Shown here one piece after another: positions 1 to 11,289 of a stretch of 64,000 nucleotides of DNA. The notes beneath the pieces are model-generated. The model made no database searches and was not told the origin of the DNA. It worked only from the letters and a program-made list of their open reading frames with translations. The stretch covers positions 4,980,517-5,044,516 of the forward strand of contig OX155955.1 in the NCBI GenBank assembly GCA_944548615.1, written 5' to 3'. This DNA comes from Micropterix aruncella. Taxonomy: Eukaryota; Arthropoda; Insecta; Lepidoptera; Micropterigidae. Position numbers and translations under genes: made by a program. Within the stretch, counting starts at the first letter, position 1. The number at the start of each line of letters is the position of its first letter.

Positions 1-1309
1 ATTTAGCCAAGATATAAGAGTTTCTGCAATACTTAATAATTCAATGAGATCGAAGAATAGAGAGCCATATTTTAAAGACATAATAATATGAAGTGTTACG
101 AGAGAAAGCGATCAATGACATTTTTTTGTGAAAATGAGATATTAATGCCATCTTGTTCCCAAACGAATCGAAGCATGAAACGATTTTCGAAAGAAAGATC
201 GTAGTCTGCCCTTTAATGAAGAGAGAAGAAACGTGTGACGAAAAAGAATGTTCAAGATCCATGCGGTGCTGGCGGACCTTAATCATTCTTTCCCGTCAGG
301 TCCAGAGGTGGAGTACCTGGATGACCCTCCAGTTGAGGCTGAGAAGGTACTGTGATGGGAATTACTGTATAAGGCCAATGACGTTTTCGCTTTTTCCTGA
401 GGTACAATTTTAGTACAGTTTCACGTATAACTCGTAAAATGTGTGGATGATGCCTTTGACTTCGATTAATTATTTTTCATTAAACTTCTACACTTTTGTC
501 AAATGTTTTACTCCCCTTCCACTCCGTTCACACGTTCATCGCCAAACTGAAAATTTGAATTTCGTATGGTGGCCAAAGTTATTTATCCCGCATAGCAACT
601 CGTTAGCGACACAAACGGACGACCACCCGTTATCGCGTGAACGGCCGTTTTGTGAGGCATCACAGCACGCGATATCGCGTGAACGTCAATATATGTATTA
701 ATCAATACTCGCGTTTTTTATTGTGAATATAATAGTTTTTTTTGACATACCTGATTAGGAAGCCACTATTCATCAATATGTTTTTTTTTATTTAGAAATA
801 TTATTTCCTGCATAAACAAAGTTTTTAATAAAAATAACAAATCTTTTGGGGCCGCAAAAATCGTCAACTTAACATGGGACGAACTTAAGATCTCACCAAG
901 AACTTAGTGCCACAAATAATTTCTTTTCTGGGGTAATTATTGATGTGATAAAAACGTGAATTCTAATGAACATGTTGCCTAAAAAACTTTCTCTTGAAAG
1001 TCAGCCACTAAGCAAAATTAGATCTAAAAGGAAGAACATTCAGTTAACGGTATCAACCCAAAACCCGCTTTCGATTTCTCGTGTTGTTGTCTCTCTCCTT
1101 CAACCCCACGAAATAATTTGACAAATGCACGCCGCATTTGAGCGCGATAATGCCTCATATATCGCGCTGAAATTACGACCCAAAACACTTGTAATTACTC
1201 AGGCGCCGGCACTGGGCGGGCCCGGGCTTACACCTTAGAGCGCGGGAGCCCGTTGCAGTTTAAACTACGTCATCGGATACACTTGAGAGTTCTAAACTAT
1301 ATTATTAAT
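1..1309. other. No gene recognised
   Basis: AT-rich sequence with short chance frames. TATCGCGTGAACG is repeated at about 632 and 672. A GC-rich patch (GGCGCCGGCACTGGGCGGGC) at 1203-1250 precedes repeat family A. Nothing else seen. Confidence 0.5.
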
Positions 1310-2395
1310 ATAGTACGGGCGAACGACCGAAAAGTTACAACGATATTAAATCATTCTTTCAAACTTAGGATGAACGCATACCTAGGGACAACAAAGTCCA
1401 CCTTTTAACGCCCGTGAGAGTCCAACGCCTTTCGGCGAGGCACTGGAAAGTGAAAACAATGGGCCGAACTCGCGCCCTCACTACTAGATTTTGGCGGAGT
1501 TCTCCGTCCTCCAGTCTGGTCACGAATTCGAGGTCGCTTGCGCAGCCATTACCTAACGTAAGCGGTAATTCGGTTTAAATATATCGCGGACCGATTCGCC
1601 TTATTCCCGCTATGGTCACTCGGGATCGAGAGGTCAAAGGATCGTTAAGCATAGATGACGTCCGGTTGACAACTACCCCCACTGTCATGGAAACATACAT
1701 CCCCGGACTCCTCTGGTTATTCGCCGGATGGACAGCGGTTTGGGGAGTTAATGGGCCCTTGCTGATTTGGCCACGAAGACCCATTTGATCAGAGTTGGTC
1801 ACACTCACGGCTCAACACCCATCCGGCGGCCTCCACGCATGAAGTGCGAGCCCGGGTAGGACTCTGGCCTTTGGGCTAATTTCCCCTAGGAGTCAATCTT
1901 CTTGCGCTCCTGGCCGGTCTGCCAATCGATTGTACATTCTGACTAACAGTCGGGGGGGTCTGGAAGCAGTACCGTTTCCTATAGAGCGGGGGTGGTTGCT
2001 GACCTTACGGCGACTGCTCTTGAAACGACCATCGGCTACCCGATCCCGGGTGGAACAGCCGGGCAAAGGATACCGTGGTCTGCGATAGTTCGGTTTACTC
2101 CGTTTCACCGCTTCGTAAGGGAGAGGACCGCGCAAGCGACCTCGAACTCGTAACCAGTCGAGAGACCGGAGTAATCTGGTCGCAATTGGAAGTAAGGGCG
2201 TGAGTGTACGCCCGCTGGGTAACATACCTGGTTATCTCGCGGATACGGCGTTGGCCTCTTACGGGCATGTGGCGGAGCTTGACGGTGGACTGTTTTCTCC
2301 ATGTCTTCTGCGTTCACTTCACGGGAGATAGAATGACCAATCGTTAAAACTTCCTGAGGTGACGGGTTCGCCCGTTGTAGTTGACAGCTCTATTT
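1310..2395. repeat. Long-inverted-repeat family A, copy 1
   Basis: About 1.1 kb, GC-richer than its surroundings. Left arm (ACGGGCGAAC... TTCGAGGTCGCTTGCGCAG ...) and right arm (... CGCAAGCGACCTCGAACTC ... GGTTCGCCCGTTGTAGTTGA) are inverted copies. The centre has TTAATGGGCCCTTGCTGATT and CACCCATCCGGCGGCCTCCA. Foldback-like structure; no ORF or transposase recognised. The left arm is more diverged than the right. Confidence 0.7.
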
Positions 2396-2458
2396 TGGCC
2401 AATCCCACCCAAACTTTACGGAACCATTAGGAACCATCGGGTACACGACTCATTGGGT

Positions 2459-2620
2459 TTACACACTTTCTTCTTCTGGTGCTATGTCCGATACCGAACT
2501 TTGGCTATCATATTAGCTATTACATACTCGTATTTGTGGTAGATTTCTGAAACCATTCTCTTCTCTTTCTGAAACCATTCTCGTGATGATATGTTCATCT
2601 TCGTCCCGTAACTCTTCTTT
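2459..2620 (-). mobile_element. LINE 3'-end fragment, probably RTE type (copy 1)
   Basis: TCTTCTTCTGGTGCTATGTC, ACTTTGGCTATCATATTAGC and GATTTCTGAAACCATTCTC; related to 42825-42990. TTTCTGAAACCATTCTC is duplicated in tandem. Confidence 0.35.
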
Positions 2621-3690
2621 TGGCTGTTTTGCCTTAAATTATTTTAATAACCGTTTTAGACATATTAGTTTCGACATCCTCCATTGCTTCGTTTATAAGG
2701 GAGCTAGATGTACCTACTAAGTGCATTTCTTTTTGGTCAACCCTGTGGTTTAGTACAAATTCTTATTATTTTTATATATTACTAAATACACGTTTCAGTT
2801 AAATTCGTGTGCCTTATGAGTAGAAGATATTACATTGAGCTTCTTTACAAGCACCGCGTCGCTATGCCACTTCTCCCGCGGTTCTAATTACATTAGACAA
2901 ACTGGGTGGACGTTTATCACTGACAGCTTTCAACGATATGTATATAAAATATGTGTACTTGTACACGAGCCTCAAAAATTATATCACACTCGCCTTGGAT
3001 TGTAATCGTAGGATTGAATATCATTTTGGGGCCCGGACGGGGCTCGGGCGGGAGTCGGATAATAGATATATAGAAATTCTTTATTGAACATCTTTCTATA
3101 TGAAAAATCAACCTACGTATGTTTGTGCTCACAAAACTCAAAAAGTAGTCGGTCGATTGACCTGAATTTTTTTCACAACATTGCATTCGAATACGCGCGT
3201 GTTTTTACAGTAAAATGAAATGTTGACACAACGTTGAATTTAACAGCATAGTGGCACTGTTACGATCAGAGAGGTATTGGAATAGAGCGCGGGAGTGCGA
3301 AGGTGGACTGTGAGTGAATGCGATTACGGAATAGAAAGAGATAGCAGCATATGACACTCCCTCTATCCTTGTCTAGTTGCGCTTGCGCGTTTATCCATAG
3401 CATAGCAGACTTATCGCGTCGAAGCGTTGTCATGGCGATATATTTACGTGTGTCCCGTGCATGCGCGACTAAACAAGGAGAGGGAGTGCCACATCCGCAT
3501 CTCTCTTTCTATTCCGCCACTTCATTCTCAGTACTCATATGATGCTGTTGTTCAGACGAAGGTTGCAGCGCTGCGTTGGATCTTGCATTTGTATAATAAT
3601 ATACCGACTAAGGTTTGTCAATTCTAATTTACTATACTATTTCGGTATATATAAGCAATTGGGGACCTAAATAACAGTATTCTTGTAAAT
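2620..3690. other. No gene recognised
   Basis: Low-complexity AT-rich sequence with a GC patch at 3027-3055 (GGGGCCCGGACGGGGCTCGG). The short overlapping frames at 3351-3627 look random. Confidence 0.5.
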
Positions 3691-3795
3691 GGCACTGCCG
3701 TCGATAACCGTCGCTATGTTGATGACATCGTATTATTTGCAAATGGACTCTTAAAAAATACAAGTACCTCGGCAGCTTGGTGAATGAAGACTATG
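3690..3795 (+). mobile_element. RTE-like RT fragment
   Basis: Reads NGTAVDNRRYVDDIVLFANG with a catalytic YVDD; then in another frame KKYKYLGSLVNED, the block that follows about 80 residues later in RTE-type elements. An internal deletion has joined the two. Confidence 0.6.
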
Positions 3796-3799
3796 ATAG

Positions 3800-3905
3800 T
3801 ATTATTATTATTTATTCTGGACAGACAGCTTTGCTGATACATCTAGATCAGATCTTTTAAAGCTAGCCATAAACAATATTAAATAGTGTTTAGGTACAAA
3901 TCGAG
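3800..3905 (-). mobile_element. CR1/L2-type LINE 3' tail
   Basis: In reverse: GGCTTTAAAAGATCTGATCTAG-like UTR then CAGCAAAGCTGTCTGTCCAG and (AAT)n at 3800-3816. Same tail as at 45.85 and 54.86 kb. Confidence 0.55.
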
Positions 3906-4650
3906 TCTGTTTTTACATGTCTGTCCAACAAAAATGAATTTTAATGTGTTCAGGATTCATGTATTTATGTTTTCCGTTTCTTTATTCTATCATGCAGATA
4001 TTCTGAATGAATGATTTCTTTATTCTACCATGAATATCTGCATCCAAACTTTTCTCTGGTTGTAACGGTCTCCGTTCCATCGGGTTCAGAAGAGGGAGGA
4101 AGAGAGAGTGCACCCGTGGTCGCGCGCCCTGTGCGACCACGGGTGGGCGACCTGTGCACTATAATATAGCCTGCGCACTTGACTGCTCCCGAGCAATGGA
4201 CTCTGAGAAGACTAAAAAGACCTATGGCGATGAAGTCACTAGAATGCAATGAAGTCACTAGAATCTACAATGCAGTCGCTATGGCCGGACACGGCTAGAA
4301 GATAAACTATACTATTCTACCATAACTTCTAAACGCACGAACTGATTTAGAAGTATGTGGTATTGTTAGAATCGTTGTCATCCTGAGTGTCATAATAGGA
4401 CACCTTAACTGTTCAAATGTCAAGTAAATAGTTGTTGAAATGCCCAAATCTCCAAATGTAAATAAATTAACATAAATATATCTTGTTTCATGTCAAGTGA
4501 AAGGTCTGACTGAGTATATTGCAAAAATATATATGAAAAAATACATAAACCACAAATATTTTATAAAAAACCATAACAAAAATAATTATAAATACAATAG
4601 TTAACTTTCTATAACGGCAGACGTGTTTTTATTCTTTTTAATATATTTAC
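3906..4650. repeat. Repeat family B, copy 1, with a 320-bp insertion
   Basis: Shares CATGTCTGTCCAACAAAAA, AATGTGTTCAGGATTCATGT, TTTAGAAGTATGTGGTATTG, CATCCTGAGTGTCA and AACTTTCTATAACGGCAG with 31585-31970. Between about 3992 and 4315 it holds extra sequence absent from the other copy, with inverted pieces ATGCAGATATTC / GAATATCTGCAT and GTGGTCGCGC / TGTGCGACCAC. Confidence 0.6.
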
Positions 4651-5345
4651 TTGTTAGTATTCTTGTATGTTTGTAACTCTGTTATGCGCTCATCGATATT
4701 ATATATTTTTCCAGGGGACAATAAACTCGCCTCTTTGAAAAAAAATACGAAAATTGAGAGTTTTTATTATTATTATCATTAAAGGTGCTGGCTCTATTAG
4801 GCGGTCAACTTCAAAACGGGTTGCTTTTACATCAACGTTCTACTGCAATCTCAAATTTTCCCATCTCAGTATGGGAAAGTTAGACGTAGATCCAATGCCC
4901 CTAGTGCTACGATACACTAACGACACTATGATGAATTAATAGCATCAGCTGTCCAATCCGAAACAGCGCCATTAAATCAATACCGCAGGCATTAGGGGCA
5001 AACTTCGCAGACGAAGCGATGGCGTCTGCGAGCCAACCAGCTTCCAGAGTCATTTGCGACGCGAGAACGTGTTTTAATAAAATTATATTGAAACATTTAC
5101 GGCAGCGAAGGGGTTGGCCTGGCGGGTAAATATGGCTGAACGCTACCAGTCTGCGAATGTAATTTTAAAAGTGCGCGAAATTGGTCGGGAGCCAAATGTG
5201 TATTTAAACGTTGTATTTTTTGTAATTTCAAATTGTTTGCTGGGATTACTTATAGGGTGGAAAATCTGTTACCTATTTTATGTCGTAACATACACCCTCA
5301 CACAGATTGACAATGCTGCATAAAGATAGACCATTGGGGGCGGTG
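4650..5345. other. No gene recognised
   Basis: AT-rich sequence; the 61- and 69-codon frames at 4754 and 5114 have no recognisable features. Confidence 0.5.
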
Positions 5346-6115
5346 TCAACTAAAACGGGTGAATTTGTCACCCCAACTAGGGTTGACAACTACAACGGGC
5401 GAACAAGTCACCTCAGAAGGTTTTTTACGATAGTGATCGTTCTATCTCCCGTGAGGTGAGCGTAGATGACAAAGAGACAATATTCGTCTCTAAGTCAGCT
5501 ACGTCGTCAAACTCACTGCATGCTGGTATAACAATATTTGATCGTTCTTTCAGCCTGGAATAAGCGAAGAGACTTAGAGACATAGACAATTTAATATCTA
5601 GCTCCGCCATTTGGCCCGCGAGAATCAAACCGCGTGGCGCCGGGTACTTAACCCAGCGGCCTTCAAGGCGCGCTCGCTACCAGTTAGGGCCGGATTTCTC
5701 CGGCCTCCCAGCTGGTTACGGGTTCGAGGTCGCTTGCGCGATCCTTTACCTAATGCAGGCGCCGATTCAGTTCGAAACATCACGGACCGTGGCATCCTTT
5801 GTCCGACTGTTAACTCAGGATCGGGTAGCCGATCGCTCGTTTCAAGAGCAGCTGTCATTCGGTCAACAGCCACCCCCGCTGTATAGGAAACAAAGTCGTC
5901 TCCAGAATCTTTAGACGATTGGCTGACGCCGCATGATGCTCACACCGTCCAGTTGCGCCCAAAGAACGACTCCCAGGGAAACTGACCCACAGGGCACAAA
6001 GTCCTACCCTGGCTCGAACTTCTGCGAGGAGGCTACCCGTGAGTTGGGCCAACCCATAAAGGGTCATAATAGCCCAACTGCACTGGGCTTAGCACCTAGA
6101 CCATGCTTACAATAA
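5346..6115. repeat. Long-inverted-repeat family A, copy 2 (one arm)
   Basis: Left arm of the family (GACAACTACAACGGGCGAAC, TTCGAGGTCGCTTGCGCGAT, CACCCCCGCTGTATAGGAAA) followed by the central part in reverse orientation (GTGAGTTGGGCCAACCCATA, TAATAGCCCAACTGCACTGG). The right arm is missing. A 40-bp near-duplicate of the start (GTCAACTAAAACGGGTGAAT) precedes it. Confidence 0.65.
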
Positions 6116-6309
6116 ACAAGGGACACTCCCTCGGCTGTCCGCACTTCGAGTGCTTCTGGAGCGTCTCGCACTTCGAGGAGATTGATCTGGTTAGCGGTTT
6201 ACTGATCAGTGATTACATTACAAGCAACATATCGATATAGTATAGGACACACTTATGTTTTGCGTTCGGCAATTTTTCCACATGCAAAACCACCTATTTA
6301 GATACGAAG

Positions 6310-6490
6310 ACTTGGAAATACTTGTACATCGTCTATATTCAACAGACATTGCTCCTACTGATTTCTATTTATTTCCGAAATTGAAGGAATATCTTATCGC
6401 ATAGTTATCTTATCGCGGCGACGAATAGTCGCCGCGGTGCAGGAATTTTTAGGTGCTCAAGGTGAAGGTTTTTTAGGAAGAGATTTCTTT
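6310..6490 (+). pseudogene. mariner-like transposase fragment
   Basis: Reads YSTDIAPTDFYLFPKLKEYL (6331-6397), the catalytic-triad block of a different mariner subfamily from the one at 29 kb. After a break at a GC-rich palindrome (GCGGCGACGAATAGTCGCCGC) it continues VAAVQEFLGAQGEGFLGRD. Only the C-terminal third is present. Confidence 0.75.
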
Positions 6491-6949
6491 TAGTTTTTTC
6501 TTTTAGTTTCTATTCTATTATATTCTAGTCTATTATATTAGTTTAGAAATAATATATATCAAGTGTATTAACCTAAAAGCTGATTATGTTGAGAAATAAA
6601 ATTAATTTAATACAAGTTAACTGTAACATAATCATTATCACTTTTATTTGAACACCTTAGTGTAACTTAATACTTAATATAGGTACCTTTTCTGTATATA
6701 GTTAATATAGGAATGAACTCATTCTTAATAACTATATTAAGAATGAGTAACTTTTCTGTACGTTTGCCACTGAGCCTGGGAGCGTGTATCAGCATTACTT
6801 AATATCCTGTTAGTTGCTGTCTGGCATACATTTAATATTGATATGGATGAAAAGAATACAAGATCCTTGTTTAGAGCAGCTGTAAATAGCTGAAATGCTC
6901 ACTAAATGGTATGGCAATATATGAAAATGTTATCCCTCGTGAAACAAAC

Positions 6950-7065
6950 AATTTGTTTATTTATTTATTATTAGACGATAAAGAACTACGTTATTAGTTT
7001 TTACATTAGACATAGTTTGTGTCGCCCCTAACTAGGCAGAGCCTGTTCTAAGCATAACACCAGTA
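6950..7065 (-). mobile_element. LINE 3' tail with stem motif
   Basis: TTTATTTATTTATTATTAG next to CCTAACTAGGCAGAGCCTGT TCTAAG. Same tail motif as 33190-33230. Confidence 0.45.
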
Positions 7066-7350
7066 CAAATGATTAAAAAAATAAATATCTTCGAAAACAT
7101 CATTTCGGAATTAAAGTAGGTGGAAAATTAAACTTTGAGTAGGCAATAATTTCACCTTTATAAATAAGTAGTAATAATAAATAATAATTAGTAATAGGTA
7201 ACAATAAATAAAAAGTAGGAATAGGTAATAATCAATATTAATACGTACATATATGATAAATATGTACATGAATAGAATAATCATAAATATGTGTATAGCC
7301 AAAAAAACATATTTTTAAATTGTCATAAAATAAAACCGTCACTGAAACCG

Positions 7351-7467
7351 GCAAAACAACGGACTGACAGCTCTTTAGTCTACCCTAGACAACGGCGGCT
7401 GCAACGTCACCGAAACGTCGGGTCCTACAAATTTCACGCGGTAAATTCGTTTTCTATCCTATTTATA
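7351..7467 (+). repeat. Penelope 5' terminal repeat (pLTR) with conserved hairpin
   Basis: GCAAAACAACGGACTGACAG through CTATCCTATTTATA; matched base for base at 9965-10081. Contains the hairpin GGCGGC-TGCAAC-GTCACC (7394-7411) directly before GAAACGTC, discussed in the findings. Confidence 0.85.
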
Positions 7468-9981
7468 ATGTCAAACAACCGCGATAGTCTTCGATTTTAT
7501 ATTACGAGCCTCTACGGAGAGGAAGTTTCGTATAAAGTGCGTCAGTTCGAACGTTTGCGGAAAAAACGCGCGCGAATTTTGTCGTCGTTAGTGTTCTTGA
7601 AACAGTGTCGTGATAGTAATTTAATTCCGAACTGTGTGCGGATTCATACACGAAAAGATATCCCAGGATCTACAGACATTCTCCGTGTCGCCAGTGTCAA
7701 ATTGCTTCGAAAGTTGATTCAAAACAATCGGTACAAACTCGATAATGTGCAAAAAGAATTATTATTTCTTCATCTAGAATTAAGCAGCGTATTAAGTGGC
7801 GAGGATTTTCACAAGTGCGACAGAGTTTCCTTCAGCCAATCGGAACGTACCACGGTGCTATGTGAGGAGTCGCATAATGCCAAGTTTCTGCGCCTGGCAA
7901 ACGCAGGGCATTCCCGCAAGGAGGTACCGATATACGCTGTAAGTACTGTCATTAATCTTTCGACAATTGACATTGACCAGCCGACGACAGAAATTCTTAG
8001 CAGGGGATTAAATTATGTACCGACACCGAACCGTTTGCCTGTGGAAAGTATTATCGGTGCCATTGAAGAAGTCATCTCTCGTAACAAGATCCCTGCGCCA
8101 GAGGCCGACTTACTGCGACAGGATGTGGCTGTCTTTGTACGCAAGGCCAAGCTCCCACATTCGAACACCACAGCCGCCCAGAGAAAAAGCTTAAAATCTC
8201 TGCGGGATAATAAGGACGTAGTTGTGTTGCGGGCCGATAAAGGCAACGCAACCGTGATACTCGATACTGTGGACTACGAGCGGAAAATTGGGACGCTCTT
8301 AGAAGACGCCAACACTTACGAGAAGGTGAATTACAATCCCACGAGCAGAATTACCAGGCAAACGAGAGTTTTAATCGATAAATCTGTCACTTCCCTCCCA
8401 GAAATAGCTTATCTCACTAAACCACGTAACGTACAGCCACCGAAATTATATGGCTTACCTAAAATCCATAAGGATAATGCACCATTGAGACCGATTGTGA
8501 GCCAAATCGACAGCCCCACATATCCTCTGTCAAAACACTTGGCTGGTGTCCTCCAACCGCTTACGGGCAAAACGATGTCTTACGTGAAAGACTCGCGACA
8601 TTTCGTAAGCATTATTAGAAGCTTAAAACTGGCCGAAGACGAAATAATGGTGAGCTTTGACGTCGAATCTTTATTTACGAATTTGCCCATTTCGGAGTGT
8701 CTTACGGTGGTGAGAGATAAACTAAGGTCTGAGGAACTCCCTATTAGCTACGCCGACATGCTTCAACATTGCCTGACATCCTGCTACTTTCTATGGAACG
8801 GCGATTATTACAAACAAATCGACGGAGTAGCAATGGGATGCCCCGTATCGCCGATAGTTAGTGACCTATATATGGAATATTTTGAGGAATTAGCCATAAA
8901 AACCTCCAAAATTAAACCCATTCTCTGGCTTCGCTACGTGGATGATACCTTCTGCATCCTGAAAGGCAACATTCAAACGGTGAAAGAATTCCTGGGTCAT
9001 CTAAACTCCATACACCCAAAAATCAGTTTCACCTATGAAGTAGAGAAGGACGGCTCCTTACCATTTTTGGATGTCAAAGTGACGAGGAGAAGTGACAATA
9101 CTCTCGGACATACGGTATATCGAAAGCCCACACATACGGACAGATATTTGCATGCAAGCTCACACCATCATCCCTACCATCTACGTTCAGTGCAAACGTC
9201 GCTCGTGAATCGAGCACGCGATCTATGCGACACTGAGCATTTTCCGAAGGAGATGGAACATGTCAATGATGTCCTTAGGAAAAATGGATACGGAAAATAT
9301 CACGAGACACGCACACGATCTAATACGGACGAAACTCAAAAACCGAGCAGATCAAGAGCATTCTTACCATACGTCAAGGGCGTGACTGATCGAATAAGTA
9401 AGATGCTAAACAGATTCGATATAAAAACGATCTTCAAACCGACCCAAAATATAGCTCGATTTTTGAGGCCTGTAAAGGATGTAATACCACTGCAAACCCC
9501 GGGTGTGTATAAAGTCGAATGCAGCTGCGGTCTAGCCTACGTTGGACAAACGAAACGGCCCATAGCCACGCGACTGACAGAACACATCAAAGCTGTTAAA
9601 AACGTTCAGCGAGAAAAATCGGCGATCTGCGAACATATATTGGATAGCGGAAGTAACCACTGGATGCAGTTTCAAAATCCCATTGTTCTATCCAAGGAAC
9701 AATTCTACTTTCCTCGCATGATCCGGGAAGCCATTGAAATAAGAAGAACTCCGAACTTCAATAGAGATGACGGCTACAAACTCTCTTCTACGTGGAACCC
9801 TCTTCTTAAAATGTTCCCGCCGCCGAACGCCGAACGCAAAGACGTAAAACAGGATACAGTGAGTGTTGTGTGCAAGACGGATTTTAAAAATTCCCGCGCT
9901 CCGAGCCCGGCCCCCCACCACCGTTATAACCTACGCAGTGGCGGCAGCGGTTTGCGGCCTACCCGCAAAACAACGGACTGA
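7468..9981 (+). CDS. Penelope-like RT / GIY-YIG endonuclease
   Basis: 837-residue protein starting MSNNRDSLRF. An upstream in-frame ATG exists at 7291, but 7351-7467 is terminal repeat, so the start after it is preferred. RT blocks: KPRNVQPPKLYGLPKIHKD, LRPIVSQIDSPTYPLSKHLA, MVSFDVESLFTNLP, GVAMGCPVSPIVSDLYMEY and the catalytic YVDD at residues about 490-493. The endonuclease domain follows: GVY at about 679, then AYVGQTKR near 690-697 and LTEH. The chain ends inside the 3' terminal repeat, whose ACTGA supplies the stop. The element copies its RNA at a target nicked by the GIY-YIG domain. No frameshift was seen, so it may be functional. Confidence 0.93.
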   Translation: MSNNRDSLRFYITSLYGEEVSYKVRQFERLRKKRARILSSLVFLKQCRDSNLIPNCVRIHTRKDIPGSTDILRVASVKLLRKLIQNNRYKLDNVQKELLFLHLELSSVLSGEDFHKCDRVSFSQSERTTVLCEESHNAKFLRLANAGHSRKEVPIYAVSTVINLSTIDIDQPTTEILSRGLNYVPTPNRLPVESIIGAIEEVISRNKIPAPEADLLRQDVAVFVRKAKLPHSNTTAAQRKSLKSLRDNKDVVVLRADKGNATVILDTVDYERKIGTLLEDANTYEKVNYNPTSRITRQTRVLIDKSVTSLPEIAYLTKPRNVQPPKLYGLPKIHKDNAPLRPIVSQIDSPTYPLSKHLAGVLQPLTGKTMSYVKDSRHFVSIIRSLKLAEDEIMVSFDVESLFTNLPISECLTVVRDKLRSEELPISYADMLQHCLTSCYFLWNGDYYKQIDGVAMGCPVSPIVSDLYMEYFEELAIKTSKIKPILWLRYVDDTFCILKGNIQTVKEFLGHLNSIHPKISFTYEVEKDGSLPFLDVKVTRRSDNTLGHTVYRKPTHTDRYLHASSHHHPYHLRSVQTSLVNRARDLCDTEHFPKEMEHVNDVLRKNGYGKYHETRTRSNTDETQKPSRSRAFLPYVKGVTDRISKMLNRFDIKTIFKPTQNIARFLRPVKDVIPLQTPGVYKVECSCGLAYVGQTKRPIATRLTEHIKAVKNVQREKSAICEHILDSGSNHWMQFQNPIVLSKEQFYFPRMIREAIEIRRTPNFNRDDGYKLSSTWNPLLKMFPPPNAERKDVKQDTVSVVCKTDFKNSRAPSPAPHHRYNLRSGGSGLRPTRKTTD

Positions 9982-10081
9982 CAGCTCTTTAGTCTACCCT
10001 AGACAACGGCGGCTGCAACGTCACCGAAACGTCGGGTCCTACAAATTTCACGCGGTAAATTCGTTTTCTATCCTATTTATA
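9965..10081 (+). repeat. Penelope 3' terminal repeat (pLTR)
   Basis: Second copy of the 117-bp repeat. The main ORF reads about 17 nt into it before its stop. Confidence 0.85.
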
Positions 10082-10349
10082 AAACCGTCACTATTCTACC
10101 AAGGTTACTTAACCATAATGTAAGGGGATATTTTTCCTGTATTCTGCCAATTCCTAATATATTTTACTCGTCATATTAGCCATTCTTAAAGCAAGAAAGC
10201 TGTAGTGACGTAGTGCCCAAAAGAATTTATGCTTTTATTACTTTTTTTTATTTTTATAGGCAAATTAAATACAATACAGTACAATACAATCAACTACTCC
10301 AGTAGATAGGCATTCCTACACTTGGATGCGTCACAAAATTAAATGCTAA

Positions 10350-10950
10350 TAAATACGTGTGGCACTCGGGGACTGCCGCGGTAAAGCTATTGCATAGCAT
10401 TTATAACAACTTATGCAATTATATTATATATTTATTTATTTTATTTTTTCTGATATCAGATAACAGCGCTCTATCGGAAAACGTTGAAATTATTCCGAAT
10501 CATTTGCGGCTGCGGTAGCAAATAATTCGGAATAATTTAAACGTCTTCCGATAGAGCGCCGCGCACGAATTTTTTATTCGATAAAGCAAAAAAACGGATT
10601 ATTCAAAAAAAATCGTAGATGAAAAGATAGATAAATAAATTGTCTTTAAAATAGTGCAGGTTTCATAATAATACGCCAGATAGTATTTGCGTAGTAGTCG
10701 TTTTTGTGTTCTGTTAGACCTAATTTCACAAATTAATTACACTATGTTATATAAACAAAATCTAAAATATTCAAAGCTAAGAATATTAGGAAAATGTTCT
10801 TGTTTAACATATATTTTTTTCGAATCGTAAGCAGTACTCGTTTAGACGTAATTATCAGTGTAAAATCATTAATTTGCGTTAAGAAATTTCTTCATTCGGT
10901 CGCCGCGCTGGCCTAGGCCCGCGATAAAAGCTATGCAATAGCTTAAAAAT
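10350..10950. repeat. Region with inverted AAGCTATTGCATAGC ends
   Basis: GTGGCACTCGGGGACTGCCG CGGTAAAGCTATTGCATAGC at 10361-10400 and GCGATAAAAGCTATGCAATAGCTT at 10921-10945 are imperfect inverted sequences. They may be the ends of an insertion that includes the 10.47 kb hairpin. No coding content. Confidence 0.35.
10466..10559. repeat. 94-bp near-perfect hairpin
   Basis: GCGCTCTATCGGAAAACGTT GAAATTATTCCGAATCATTTGC pairs with GCAAATAATTCGGAATAATTT AAACGTCTTCCGATAGAGCGC across a 10-nt loop. A small palindromic MITE or hairpin-forming insertion. Confidence 0.8.
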
Positions 10951-11289
10951 TTAATTATTAAAAACATAAATCTTACATAATAAATCTTAGTATATTACCC
11001 TCTAATCGAACTTTAGTATCCCATTGCTAAATAGCAGGTCAAACGAAGCCACGTCTTTATCATCCCCAGACAGATTTTCAATCAAAAGTTGGTCCCGTCT
11101 TCAGCGAGTGATTCGCGGTTTGATTATGCTAATATCACGATCGGCGCACATCTATCTTCTTCTGTGTTCTCAACCCATTCCACTTATTTGCCATGCTGAG
11201 TAATGAACGTATCTCACATTCAAGCAAGTATTTTTAGCAGTATTCTTCTTAGATGTAGGTAGGGGTCAGTGTTGATTGTGTAGGGCTCT

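Larger units (their letters stand above)
7330..10092 (+). mobile_element. Penelope-like retroelement, nearly complete
   Basis: One large ORF with Penelope-type reverse transcriptase and a C-terminal GIY-YIG endonuclease, bracketed by 117-bp direct terminal repeats (7351-7467 and 9965-10081) that look identical. The 14-bp sequence ATAAAACCGTCACT is at both outer edges (7330-7343 and 10079-10092) and is best read as the target-site duplication. Terminal direct repeats of this partial-tandem kind (pLTRs) are typical of Penelope elements. Intact ORF, identical repeats and an intact target duplication indicate a young insertion. Confidence 0.92.

Noticed and set aside
7291..7467. Upstream ATG at 7291 as the start of the Penelope protein
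   Set aside because: The segment is flank, target duplication and terminal repeat; the ATG at 7468 just after the repeat is the more likely start.
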